DNA of 64,000 bases from Blastochloris viridis (GTDB taxonomy: Bacteria > Pseudomonadota > Alphaproteobacteria > Rhizobiales > Xanthobacteraceae): positions 1,776,001-1,840,000 of the forward strand of contig NZ_CP012946.1 of the NCBI RefSeq assembly GCF_001402875.1, written 5' to 3'. Positions 1 to 8,674 of this stretch are shown one piece after another. The notes beneath the pieces were generated by a model that worked only from the letters and a program-made list of their open reading frames with translations, had not been told where the DNA came from and searched no databases. The position numbers were made by a program, and so were the translations under genes. Each line of letters opens with the position of its first letter. The first letter of the stretch is position 1.

Positions 1-2518
1 CCTGCCCGCAATGCGTGTCGAGCCCCTGCGTGAAGCCGGGCATCGAGCCGGCGACGTCGTCCTCGGTGGCGGCGGGTTGGCCGTCTTCCGCGCCGGTCTC
101 CGGCTTCACGTCTTTCAGACCGGATGGGGCGACGAGCACCACGCCGCGCGGCCGGTCCTCATCGTCGACGCCGTAAAGGTCGGTGTAGACCTCGACCTTG
201 GGGCGGGCCTTGCGCTGGCGGCCCTCATCGAGGCGGTTCAGGGCAGCCTTGATGTCGTCCGGCAGGTCGAGCGCGGCCAGCGCGTCGCGGACGACCTTCC
301 ACGGCTGGCCCAGAGTTTCAGCGAGGGTGTCGGCGACGGCATCTTCACGCGCCCCATCCTCCTTGCGCTGGCGGGCTTCGGCCGCGGCCTCGGTCTCGCC
401 ATCCTGCGGCTCGATCTCGATGCGCAGCAGACCGGGGGCGACGCGCACGGCAAACCTTTTGCCGGCAAAGGGCTCTATTGCCTTGGCGGCGACGTCGGTT
501 GCCGGACCCGGCGCCGATGGGTTCCAGCCGAATTCGTCCACGCCGCCGTGCTTGGCCGGCACCACGATGGTGTCGCCGGGGCGGATGGCGCGCGGCGCGA
601 TCCAGGCCGAGCGGTCGTCGTCGCCGGCCCAGCGGAACGCGACCGGCGCCCTCGCCGCGCGCTCCGGCTCGTCCTCCTCCGCCCGCGCCGCAATGTCGGC
701 GAGGTCGCGATCCACGCGCGGCCGGGCCTGCCGCGCCACCGCGTCGAGCCAGCGGCGCACCGCGGAGACCGGCAGTTCGATCGTCTCGGCCGCGCGCGGC
801 GGCACCAGCGCCAGCAGCCGGCGCGTCTCGTCCGGCAGATCGGGATCGATATCCGCCCGCCACGCCACCGTCACCGTGGCGCTCTCGCGGCCGGCGCCGT
901 GCAGATAAAGCCCGATTTCGGGACCGGTGCGCGGCACCGGCGCGGTCCAGCTTAAGAGGTCGAGATGCGCCGGCATCAGCACCGGCGCGTCGGGGCGCGG
1001 CGACAGCGCCGCGGGCGGAGCCGACGCCGCCACCGCCTCGAACGCCGCAATGCCAAAATCGATGATCGGCGGCCCGCCCTTGCGCGTCGGCGCGGCGGCG
1101 TGCTCGGACAAATGGGTCCAGGCGGCGCGGATGGCCGGGCCGTACACCGGATCGTCGGCCCGCGGCGACAGATCGCGCTTGGTCGCGACGATCGCCGCGA
1201 TCGGGATGTTCGCCTCCGCCGGCTCGATCGCGCGGCCGGCGCGGTTGAGCCGGCCGAAGCGCTGGCGCAGCGCGTCGATCGGCGCCGCCTCGGTGATCAG
1301 CCCGTCGAAATCGACATCGACGCCGGCCTCGATGCACTGCGTCGCCACCACCACCAGCGGTTTTTCGAGCGGGCGCGCTTCGCCGGTGCGGATCGGCTTC
1401 AAGGCGTCATTTGCGGTCTGCTCGCGATCCACCGGCCGCGCCGGGCCGATCAGCAGCACCAGCTTGACGCCATCCGCGTCGAGGTCGGTTTTTAGCCGCT
1501 CGAACAGCGATCGCGCCCGCACGACGCGATTGACCACCGCGCCGATCGCCGGCGCGCTGACGCCGCGCTCCGTCAATGTCTTGAGCGCGTCCTGAACCGC
1601 CTTGGCGAGCGCGGCGACGCGCCGCATGTTTTCGGCGTCATCCGTGTCGGCGGTCTCGTCGGCCTCCTCGTCATCGCCCGCGGCCTTCGCCTTGGCGGGG
1701 CCGATCAGCGCCGCCGGCTTGGGGGCCTCGATGCGGCGCTTCAGAACCTCATGAGCTCTGTCGTCGTCGCCGAGCCTAAAAGGGTCCGGACTGTTCTCTC
1801 CGGCGGTCGCCGAGAGCTGGACCACGCCGAACGGCGCCGGTACGCCCCAGGCCGGGTCAAACCAGCCGTCGCCGCGATAGTGCGTCACATACCCGAGCGT
1901 CTGGCGGAACGGCTCGGCGAGGTGGGCTTCGTCGAGCAGGATCAGGCAGTCCGAGCCGATCAGGCCGGCATGGACCGGCTTCATGCGGTCGGACACGCCG
2001 TAGCCGCGGAACAACAGGCGCGAGCCGACCTGATCGACCGTCGAGCACAGCACCGTGGGCTGCGAGGGCGTACTCGCCCAATCGTCCTCGCGCGGCACGC
2101 CGCCGCGCAGGCGGGCGACAGCGAGCGGCGGACCATTGCCGGCCAGCGCCTTCAGCCGGGCCGCAACCCGCGCCACCACCGGCGATTGGGGCGCCGCGAG
2201 GGCTTCGGCGATCTTTTTCGCATGGGCGTGGACGTCGTCGACGATCAGCCTGCGGTCGACCACGAAGGCGATGCGCACCGGCGCGCGGCGGGCCGCGCCG
2301 TGCTCGGCTTCGAGCGCGAGGTGGAACACCGCGATGTCGATCGCCGCGGTCTTGCCGCTACCGGTCGGCAGGTCGAGCAGCGCCGGCCACCATCCGTCCG
2401 CAGCGACCTTTTCCAGAAGGCGCGTCTGCCAGGGAAACGGCGAAAAGCCAGGAATCTTTTGACCATGGACCTCCCGGAAGAACGCCGCGAACTCGGACGG
2501 TTTGAGCGCCTCGGTCAT
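1..2518 (-). CDS. cas3: CRISPR-associated helicase Cas3, type I-G (partial, runs off left edge)
   Basis: This is a DEAH-type superfamily 2 helicase; in type I systems Cas3 unwinds and degrades target DNA recruited by Cascade. The visible 839 residues show Walker A (PTGSGKT, residues 51-57), the DEAH box (196-199), an SAT motif, and motif VI (QRFGRLNR, 419-426). The protein begins directly with the helicase, with no N-terminal HD nuclease domain. In I-G (I-U) Cas3 proteins the HD domain is usually C-terminal, which would lie beyond the window, so its presence cannot be judged. The ATG shares an ATGA overlap with the csb2 stop, implying translational coupling. The subtype call rests on the csb1/csb2 neighbours. 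Confidence 0.9.
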   Translation of the reverse strand, partial: MTEALKPSEFAAFFREVHGQKIPGFSPFPWQTRLLEKVAADGWWPALLDLPTGSGKTAAIDIAVFHLALEAEHGAARRAPVRIAFVVDRRLIVDDVHAHAKKIAEALAAPQSPVVARVAARLKALAGNGPPLAVARLRGGVPREDDWASTPSQPTVLCSTVDQVGSRLLFRGYGVSDRMKPVHAGLIGSDCLILLDEAHLAEPFRQTLGYVTHYRGDGWFDPAWGVPAPFGVVQLSATAGENSPDPFRLGDDDRAHEVLKRRIEAPKPAALIGPAKAKAAGDDEEADETADTDDAENMRRVAALAKAVQDALKTLTERGVSAPAIGAVVNRVVRARSLFERLKTDLDADGVKLVLLIGPARPVDREQTANDALKPIRTGEARPLEKPLVVVATQCIEAGVDVDFDGLITEAAPIDALRQRFGRLNRAGRAIEPAEANIPIAAIVATKRDLSPRADDPVYGPAIRAAWTHLSEHAAAPTRKGGPPIIDFGIAAFEAVAASAPPAALSPRPDAPVLMPAHLDLLSWTAPVPRTGPEIGLYLHGAGRESATVTVAWRADIDPDLPDETRRLLALVPPRAAETIELPVSAVRRWLDAVARQARPRVDRDLADIAARAEEDEPERAARAPVAFRWAGDDDRSAWIAPRAIRPGDTIVVPAKHGGVDEFGWNPSAPGPATDVAAKAIEPFAGKRFAVRVAPGLLRIEIEPQDGETEAAAEARQRKEDGAREDAVADTLAETLGQPWKVVRDALAALDLPDDIKAALNRLDEGRQRKARPKVEVYTDLYGVDDEDRPRGVVLVAPSGLKDVKPETGAEDGQPAATEDDVAGSMPGFTQGLDTHCGQ

Positions 2519-4011
2519 GGCGCGCGCTCCGGCTCGATGGCGCGGCACAGGCCGAGGCCGAAGAAGCGTCCGGCCCCGAGCAGCACCGGCCCCTCGACCT
2601 TCTCGGCAAAGTGGATCACCGCGTGAATCAGCGGCCGGCTGGCCAGCGACTTGGGAAGCCGCCAGCGCGTCCAGGCCGGCGCCGGGCCGGACGGCCACGC
2701 CGACACCGCGCCTTCGATCGCCGAATGCTTGTCGGGGAACACCGCGGCAAACGGCGCGCCTTTGTCGGGCGTGATCGTCGCCGGCTCCGGCAGGCCGGCA
2801 TTGCGGCAGGCAATGATGATCTGGGCGATGATCTCGTTCTGGCGCGCGGCGCCCTTCTCCTTGAGGTGGCGGTCGAGCACGATCGGCGTCACCGTGGCGA
2901 AGGTGTGCGCGGGGCCGAGATAGGGCGCCGGATCCAGCGAGCGCCGATCGGCCTTCAAGGTCGGCGACAGCTCGATGCGGAAGGCATGGCCGTTCGCCGT
3001 GCCCTTGGGCGTGCAGATGGTGAGAATGCGCCGGCCGCGCTCCTCAATCAGCTCGGCTTTGCTCCGCAAGGCAGCGAGGAAGCCCGGATCGTTGAGCAGC
3101 CCGCTACCGCGCGGCGGCACCAGCGCGAAGCCGAGCACCCGGCCGTCCGCATAAGGTGCGCCGACGAACGCCAGCGGCACGATGGCGAGGTGCGGCGCGC
3201 GGGTCGGGGTGCCATCCGGCGCATGCCCCGAGACGATTTCGGGAATGCGCTTGCCGGCGCCGCTATAGCCGTTGAGCAGCGCATCGCGGATGGTCTTGGC
3301 GACGATCGCGGCGGCGCGCACGTCCGGCATCGTGCCGTGAACGTGGTCGAGCAGCAGCCAGCGGCTGTCGAACACCCCGTGCCGAACCATGGCGGCGGCC
3401 TCGGCCGCTGGCGGGACGCGGGCGCCCGGCGCCGGCCGGCGCCCGGCGGCGAACGCGGCCGTCAGCTCGGCTAGCCGCCCGTCATAGATGCGGCGCTGCG
3501 CCGGGCGCGCCGCTGCAAGCACCTCGGGCTCCACCTCCCGCCGGAAGCGGCAGCGGGTCAGGCTGGTGGAGTGGCCGACATAGGCGGTGTCGGCGGCAAG
3601 CGCGTCGAGCGCGGCCAGCGTGGCGTCGTCGGGATCGGCGTCGGTCCAGATCAGGCGGAGGGTGGGATCATCGGGGCGCGCGGCCGGGAACCGGCGTGGC
3701 TGGCGCGCGCGGAAATCGGGCAGCACCGACCGGTTGCCGATCCGGCCGGTTCCCGGATCGTTGGGCGGCACGAAGCTGACCGGTGCCGTCCGCGCCAGCG
3801 CGCCGGAGGCGACGATGCGCTGCTCCGGTCTGGTCTCCAGCCAGCGCAAGGCATCGGCTTCCCGCGCGCTCTGTCCCCGTGCCGCCCAGGCGGCGACCAG
3901 CGCCGAGAAGATGCGATCCGGCTGCGGCGGCCAGTCCGGCCGGTCGCTGTCCGGACCGACTGCGGCGAAAGCGACGCCCGCGAGAAACTCGATCTCGAGG
4001 ACGAGCGTCAT
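2515..4011 (-). CDS. csb2: Csb2 (GSU0054-type; Cas5-Cas6-like subunit of type I-G Cascade)
   Basis: This 498-residue protein matches the Csb2 family, the signature subunit of type I-G/I-U CRISPR systems. It is considered a fused Cas5-like and Cas6-like RAMP protein that caps the crRNA and probably processes it. The N-terminus (LVLEIEFLAGVAFAA) is typical of the Cas5-like fold. The C-terminal part, with a Gly-rich segment near GAGRFFGLGLC, resembles the G-rich loop of RAMP proteins. It overlaps csb1 upstream and cas3 downstream by 4-bp ATGA junctions, so the three genes form one transcript. I recognise the family from overall sequence character and context; assignment of catalytic residues is not possible by eye. 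Confidence 0.85.
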   Translation of the reverse strand: MTLVLEIEFLAGVAFAAVGPDSDRPDWPPQPDRIFSALVAAWAARGQSAREADALRWLETRPEQRIVASGALARTAPVSFVPPNDPGTGRIGNRSVLPDFRARQPRRFPAARPDDPTLRLIWTDADPDDATLAALDALAADTAYVGHSTSLTRCRFRREVEPEVLAAARPAQRRIYDGRLAELTAAFAAGRRPAPGARVPPAAEAAAMVRHGVFDSRWLLLDHVHGTMPDVRAAAIVAKTIRDALLNGYSGAGKRIPEIVSGHAPDGTPTRAPHLAIVPLAFVGAPYADGRVLGFALVPPRGSGLLNDPGFLAALRSKAELIEERGRRILTICTPKGTANGHAFRIELSPTLKADRRSLDPAPYLGPAHTFATVTPIVLDRHLKEKGAARQNEIIAQIIIACRNAGLPEPATITPDKGAPFAAVFPDKHSAIEGAVSAWPSGPAPAWTRWRLPKSLASRPLIHAVIHFAEKVEGPVLLGAGRFFGLGLCRAIEPERAP

Positions 4012-5231
4012 CCATTCTCCTCCGCCTCTCCGCCTTCGCCGCCTAGCGCCAGGCGTTGGCTCTCGCGTACGATCGCGATCAGCTTGTCCTGCGGCACGAG
4101 GCGGATCGGCTCGGGCGGGAACGCGAAGCCGGCATGTTTCGCCGTCTCAAAGGCGTCGGCATAGAGCGCGCGTGCGCCGGCGAGATCGATGCTGATTGGA
4201 TCGGACGTGCCGTCGGAGCCCACGAACTCCAATCCGCTTGCGCTGTCGCACACCAGATCGCAGCGCGAACGCAACGCATAGCCGCGCGCATCCTGCTCCG
4301 CCACCGCGAGCAGGCCGAGCGCGGCGAGCAGCGCGCGCCCGGCGGCATCGCGTTTCGGCGAGCCGAAGCGCAAGCGCCGCAGCGCGGCGAAGCTGAGCAC
4401 CATGGTGTGCTCGATGTGATCGCAGGTGACGCCGAGAGGCTGAACGGAGGGCGCGATATTGCCGTGATTGATCTCGGAGGGGCGAACCTTCTTGGCCTTC
4501 TTGCCGGCGCCGGCCTCGGTGACGTCCCAGCCGTTCTCGCCCTTGAACACCTCGACCTTGCGCAGCACGCCGAGCGGGTCGATGCGGCTGCCGGTGCGCC
4601 GGCCGGCGGTGCGAAAATCGATCTCCCCGGTCCGCTTGTCGGCGATCTCCTCGACCGGCGTGCCCACGGCCACGATCTCCGACACCAGGCAGCGGGCGAA
4701 CTTGGCGCCGAGCCCGCCGCCCTCGCCGGTCGAATGCCACGCACCGAACAGCAGCGCGTTCGGCGAGGTCTCCAGCAGCGCGGTGGCGTTGTCCGGCTTG
4801 GCTTTGGCGAGACGTTCGCCGAGCGCGCTCTTCATGAACGGCTCGCCACCGAGCAGGCTGTCGCGCAGAATAGCGTCATAGACCCGGTGCGGCGCGTCGA
4901 GCGAGGTGATCTCGGTCAGCCCCTCGATCCCGGTGCCGCGGAAATCGACGACGATGTGCGGGATCGCCGCGGTGCCGTCGCGGGCTGCGGCTAGCAGGCC
5001 GTCTTCCAGCCGGTTGGCCTGCGACTGTACGCTGTCGACCAGCACGCACCATACCTCGCCGCCATTGATGCGCCGCCGTTCGAATACGTGGCGCGGTGGG
5101 GCATTGCGTCCCTCCCCCGGATAGGTCGGCGGAAAGATCTTGTCTCCCTGGCCGCCCGCCGGTTGCAATGTCCGCCGGCGCCGAATCGCCGCCCCGCCGG
5201 CGATCAAGCGCGTAAGCTCTACGGCATCCAT
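4008..5231 (-). CDS. csb1: Csb1 (GSU0053-type; Cas7-like backbone of type I-G Cascade)
   Basis: This 407-residue protein belongs to the Csb1 family, the Cas7 equivalent in type I-G. It is expected to polymerise along the crRNA spacer as the Cascade backbone. Family features seen are the early segment with conserved PPTYPG and NRLED stretches (VDSVQSQANRLED) and the central FGAWHSTG motif. The ATG is preceded by a strong GAGGGGG ribosome-binding site. It is the first visible gene of the operon; its promoter must lie between 5232 and about 5440, where no CRISPR repeats are seen. The large subunit (csx17/cas8) and cas4-1/cas2 would be expected past the left edge. Confidence 0.88.
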   Translation of the reverse strand: MDAVELTRLIAGGAAIRRRRTLQPAGGQGDKIFPPTYPGEGRNAPPRHVFERRRINGGEVWCVLVDSVQSQANRLEDGLLAAARDGTAAIPHIVVDFRGTGIEGLTEITSLDAPHRVYDAILRDSLLGGEPFMKSALGERLAKAKPDNATALLETSPNALLFGAWHSTGEGGGLGAKFARCLVSEIVAVGTPVEEIADKRTGEIDFRTAGRRTGSRIDPLGVLRKVEVFKGENGWDVTEAGAGKKAKKVRPSEINHGNIAPSVQPLGVTCDHIEHTMVLSFAALRRLRFGSPKRDAAGRALLAALGLLAVAEQDARGYALRSRCDLVCDSASGLEFVGSDGTSDPISIDLAGARALYADAFETAKHAGFAFPPEPIRLVPQDKLIAIVRESQRLALGGEGGEAEENG

Positions 5232-5440
5232 TCTGCCCCCTCGATTTCATGCAACTTTTCACGCTTGCCGCCGCCGATTGTCCGTCAGCCCGCGCCATCA
5301 AACAAGGGTTGAGACGGCTTTCCCCAAAGTTAATCAGACGAGGGAGCAAACGGCGAATCTAAGAGCCGATCCGGAAAGAAGTTGAGTCTGTGGAGTCGTT
5401 TGTGATTTTGTAGCGCGGGCGCGCTTTGCGAGGGATCACG

Positions 5441-5551
5441 ATGTGGACGCCAGACCACCGCCGGACGGCGGATCGCCGTGGGTTGCGCTATCCGAGTGAC
5501 CTGACCGACGCCGAATGGGCGCTGGTCAATCCGGCCGCATGATCCCGTCCG
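5441..5551 (+). pseudogene. IS5-family transposase remnant (N-terminus only)
   Basis: A reading frame of 33 codons starts MWTPDHRRTADRRG and continues RYPSDLTDAEWALV, the characteristic N-terminus of an IS5-group (DUF4096-type) transposase. It ends early: after the codons for VNP there appear to be about five extra bases before the expected ATGATCCCG, causing a frameshift and a stop at 5540-5542. No further transposase sequence is recognisable downstream, so the rest has been deleted. The AT-richer stretch just before it (about 5383-5440) resembles the left end of such an element. It lies between the CRISPR-Cas operon and rlpA, marking an old insertion or deletion point. Confidence 0.75.
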
Positions 5552-5789
5552 ATCACAGGGGCCCACTCCCTACGTCCACGCAGCAGCCGGTCCGGGCGAA
5601 AACAAGATATTGTTTTTGGGGCTATTTTCGAGCGCGTTCGATCGGTCTGGGCCAGCCTGGCGGCGACGGCGCCATGCTGATCGATCATTAACCATAATTA
5701 ACTCGGCCGTATTTTCGTCGAATTCGCCGGCTGTGGTCATGTTAGGTTTCAGCATGAAACGCTGGCATAGGCCGGGCGAGGGGTATTCG

Positions 5790-6680
5790 ATGGAACTGTC
5801 GGCGCGGACCGGTTGCCGGATTGCGACGCTTGGCGCTGCCGCCTTGATCCTGTCGGCCTGCTCGCTGCAGGAGCGCCTCGCCAGTCGCGTCGATCCCAAA
5901 TACGGCGTCTCGGCAAGCCCCAAGGTCGTCGCCGATGGTCAGCCGATTCCCAAGGGTGGCGGCACATTTCGCACGGGCAAGCCGTACACCATCGCCGGCA
6001 AGACCTTCGTGCCGCTTGATAAACCGCAAGGCTTCCGGGAGGAGGGCGTTGCCTCCTGGTATGGCGACGATTTCCACGGCCGCCTGACCGCCAATGGCGA
6101 GGTGTACGACATGCACTCGGTGTCGGCGGCTCATCCGACGCTGCCGATTCCCAGCTTCGCCCGCGTCACCAACCTCTCGAACCGCCGCTCGATCGTCGTC
6201 CGAATCAATGACCGTGGTCCGTTCCACGGCAACCGCGTCATCGATCTGTCGGTGAAGACCGCCCAGGCGCTCGATTTCCACCGCAATGGCGTCGCCAAGG
6301 TTCGTGTCGAATACGTCGGCCCGGCCTCGCTCGACGGCACCGACGACAAGGTGCTGCTTGCCACGCTGCGGACCGACGGTCAGCCGGCCCCGTCACCGAG
6401 CCCGGTGATGGTTGCCTCCGCCGCGCCGTTCGTTCCGCCGGTGTCGGCTTATTCGTCCGCGTCGATGCCACCTTCCGCTTCCACCCGCGTCGCGATACGC
6501 GGATCGGTGCCGCTGCCGCCTGACCGGCCGTTCGACGTCGGCCCCAGCGAACACCCGCTGACGTCGTCGGGGCTCCGCACCTCCAGTCGGCCGATGACGA
6601 CGGCTTCGACCACCGCATTCGCTCCGATCGAGGCTTCCGGCGCCAATGGCGCGGTCGCCACCGGGCGTGGCCTGTATTGA
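5790..6680 (+). CDS. rlpA: RlpA family septal ring lytic transglycosylase (lipoprotein)
   Basis: RlpA proteins cleave denuded (peptide-free) glycan strands of peptidoglycan, often at the septum. With the start at 5790 (preceded by GCGAGGGG) the product is 296 residues. It has a lipoprotein signal and lipobox LSAC with the acceptor Cys at 24. A double-psi beta-barrel domain follows at about residues 87-180 (ASWYGDDFHGRLTANGE and INDRGPF, containing the conserved catalytic-type Asp). The C-terminal 110 residues are Pro/Ser-rich and low-complexity, and no SPOR domain is apparent, unlike E. coli RlpA. An alternative in-frame ATG at 5754 would extend it by 12 residues. It is followed by dacC in the same orientation. 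Confidence 0.88.
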   Translation: MELSARTGCRIATLGAAALILSACSLQERLASRVDPKYGVSASPKVVADGQPIPKGGGTFRTGKPYTIAGKTFVPLDKPQGFREEGVASWYGDDFHGRLTANGEVYDMHSVSAAHPTLPIPSFARVTNLSNRRSIVVRINDRGPFHGNRVIDLSVKTAQALDFHRNGVAKVRVEYVGPASLDGTDDKVLLATLRTDGQPAPSPSPVMVASAAPFVPPVSAYSSASMPPSASTRVAIRGSVPLPPDRPFDVGPSEHPLTSSGLRTSSRPMTTASTTAFAPIEASGANGAVATGRGLY

Positions 6681-6782
6681 TCGGTCAACAATCTTAGGTG
6701 ATCGTCGTTGATCGCCTCGCCACTGGCTTGGTAAAGAGATTCGGACTTGCCAAGGGCCGGCGGCAAAGAGGGACGGGTGGCG

Positions 6783-7994
6783 ATGGCGGCGCGCGTCACC
6801 GTGGGGTTGATCAGAACGGCTTTGCTCGCGCTGGCGATCCTGGCTGGCATTCGCGTCGCCTGCGCGGCTGACGCCTATCAGACCAGTGTACCGCACGCGA
6901 TCCTGGTCGATTATGATTCCGGTAGCGTGCTGTTCGAAAAGTCGGCTGACGTACCGGTGCCGCCTGCTAGTCTCACCAAGATGATGACGATGGTCGTGGT
7001 GTTCCAGGCCATCAAGGACGGCAAGATCAGCGTCGACGACGAGTTCGTCATCTCCGAGCATGCTTGGCGCCACGGCGGCGCGCCTTCGGGCGGCTCGGCG
7101 ATGTTCGCGATCCTCAACAGCCGCGTGAAGCTGTCCGACTTGATGCAGGGCGTCATCGTGCAGTCCGGCAACGACGCCGCCATCGCCATCGCCGAAGGTT
7201 TGATGGGAAACGAGCCGTCTTTCGCTCAGTTGATGACCGCGCGCGCCAAGGAAATCGGCCTGACCAGCGCGATGTTCCGCAATCCCACCGGCTATCACGA
7301 CCCCGACCAGAAAATCTCGGCCCGCGACGTTGCCAAGCTTGGCGCCTACATCATCCGCAATTTCCCGGAATTCTACCCGATTTACGGACAGCGTGATTTT
7401 ACCTGGAACAAGATCTTCCAGCAAAACCGCAACCCGTTGCTCGCGATGGGAATAGGCGCCGACGGGCTGAAGACCGGCTACGTCAAGGAAGGCGGCTACA
7501 ATTTGGCCGGCTCGGCGGTGCAGAGCGGCCAGCGCTTGATCGTGGTGGTGATGGGGGCGAAGAACGAGAAGGAACGCGCCGAGGAGGCCCGCAAGCTGCT
7601 CGACTGGGGCTTCCGCAATTTTGAATTGCGACTACTGTTCGACGCTGGAGCGACGGTCGCCGAGGCGCGGATGTTCGGCGGCGTGCAGGGGCGCGTCAAA
7701 CTCGCCGCGGAAGGACCGGTCAAGATCCTGGTGCCGCGCGGCTCGACCGAGCGGGTCACGGCACGCGTGGTTTATCAGGGGCCGGTGCGCGCGCCGGTGG
7801 CCGCCGGCACGCCGATCGGCAAGTTGCGCGTGATGCGGGGCGAGACGCTCGCGCTCGAAATGCCGCTGCACGCCGCTGAGGATGTCGCGCAGGGCAGCCT
7901 GTGGCAGCGCGCGCTCGACGGCTCGCAGGAACTGGTGATCGATCTATTCCGGAGTGGAATCGCGCAGATCAAGGCTGGAGCACTGAAGCCGTGA
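6783..7994 (+). CDS. dacC: D-alanyl-D-alanine carboxypeptidase (PBP5/6-type, S11 family)
   Basis: This enzyme trims the terminal D-Ala from peptidoglycan pentapeptides in the periplasm. The 403-residue product has a signal peptide ending around ACA-AD (residues 27-30). It carries all three penicillin-binding motifs: SxxK (SLTK, 63-66), SGN (128-130) and KTG (230-232). A C-terminal PBP5-associated beta-rich domain and a final amphipathic stretch (DLFRSGIAQIKAG) suited to membrane association follow. The ATG at 6783 has a GAGGGA ribosome-binding site; an upstream TTG at 6747 is less likely. Its stop overlaps the tmk GTG by four bases, starting a chain of overlapping genes. The dacC versus dacA symbol cannot be decided by eye. 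Confidence 0.9.
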   Translation: MAARVTVGLIRTALLALAILAGIRVACAADAYQTSVPHAILVDYDSGSVLFEKSADVPVPPASLTKMMTMVVVFQAIKDGKISVDDEFVISEHAWRHGGAPSGGSAMFAILNSRVKLSDLMQGVIVQSGNDAAIAIAEGLMGNEPSFAQLMTARAKEIGLTSAMFRNPTGYHDPDQKISARDVAKLGAYIIRNFPEFYPIYGQRDFTWNKIFQQNRNPLLAMGIGADGLKTGYVKEGGYNLAGSAVQSGQRLIVVVMGAKNEKERAEEARKLLDWGFRNFELRLLFDAGATVAEARMFGGVQGRVKLAAEGPVKILVPRGSTERVTARVVYQGPVRAPVAAGTPIGKLRVMRGETLALEMPLHAAEDVAQGSLWQRALDGSQELVIDLFRSGIAQIKAGALKP

Positions 7995-8674
7995 CCGAGA
8001 CGCCGCGACGGCGCGGTCGCTTCGTCAGCTTCGAAGGCGGCGAAGGGGCCGGTAAATCGACCCAGTTGGCTCGCCTTGCCGAGCAGTTGGCGGATGCCGG
8101 CTACAATGTGATGACGACGCGGGAACCCGGCGGATCGCCAGGCGCAGAGGCGATCCGGCACGTGCTGCTGTCCGGCGCCGCCAAGCCGCTCGGTCCGGTG
8201 GCGGAAGCCATCCTGTTCGGGGCTGCCCGGGCCGACCACGTCGCGACCGCGATCGAACCGGCGCTGGCCGCCGGCACCTGGGTTCTGTGCGACCGCTTCA
8301 TCGATTCGACCCGCGTCTACCAGGGCGTGCTCGGCAAGGTCGAGCCGGGTCTCGTCCGCGCGCTCGAGCGCATCGCGGTTGGCCGCACCCGTCCTGACCT
8401 GACGTTGGTGTTGGACGTCCCGGCCGAACTCGGCCTCGCCCGTGTCCGGGCCCGGCCCGGCGCGCGCCCGGATCGGTTCGAAAGCGAGGACCTCGCCTTC
8501 CACCGCGCCTTGCGTACTGCATACCGCGAACTGGCCGACGGCGAGCCCCAACGCTGCATGGTCATCGAGGCCGCCCGCAAGGCCGATGAGGTCGCCGCAG
8601 CGGTCTGGCAGGCGGTGACGTCGCGCCTGATCGTGCCCGACAGCCTCGCCGCCGCCCGCGAGGTGTTGGGGTGA
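7991..8674 (+). CDS. tmk: Thymidylate kinase
   Basis: Tmk phosphorylates dTMP to dTDP in the cytoplasm for DNA synthesis. The 227-residue protein has a P-loop FEGGEGAGKST at its N-terminus, the DR motif in LCDRFIDST, and a LID-like region rich in Arg (RVRARPGARPDRFE). Length is normal for the family. The GTG start overlaps the dacC stop (GTGA), and the gene in turn overlaps holB, so translation is probably coupled. The tmk-holB adjacency is common in bacteria and supports both calls. Confidence 0.95.
   Translation: MTETPRRRGRFVSFEGGEGAGKSTQLARLAEQLADAGYNVMTTREPGGSPGAEAIRHVLLSGAAKPLGPVAEAILFGAARADHVATAIEPALAAGTWVLCDRFIDSTRVYQGVLGKVEPGLVRALERIAVGRTRPDLTLVLDVPAELGLARVRARPGARPDRFESEDLAFHRALRTAYRELADGEPQRCMVIEAARKADEVAAAVWQAVTSRLIVPDSLAAAREVLG

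Noticed and set aside
5232..5440. CRISPR repeats or leader upstream of csb1
   Set aside because: No directly repeated units of 25-40 bp are visible; the stretch is short and contains the IS5 remnant's left flank.
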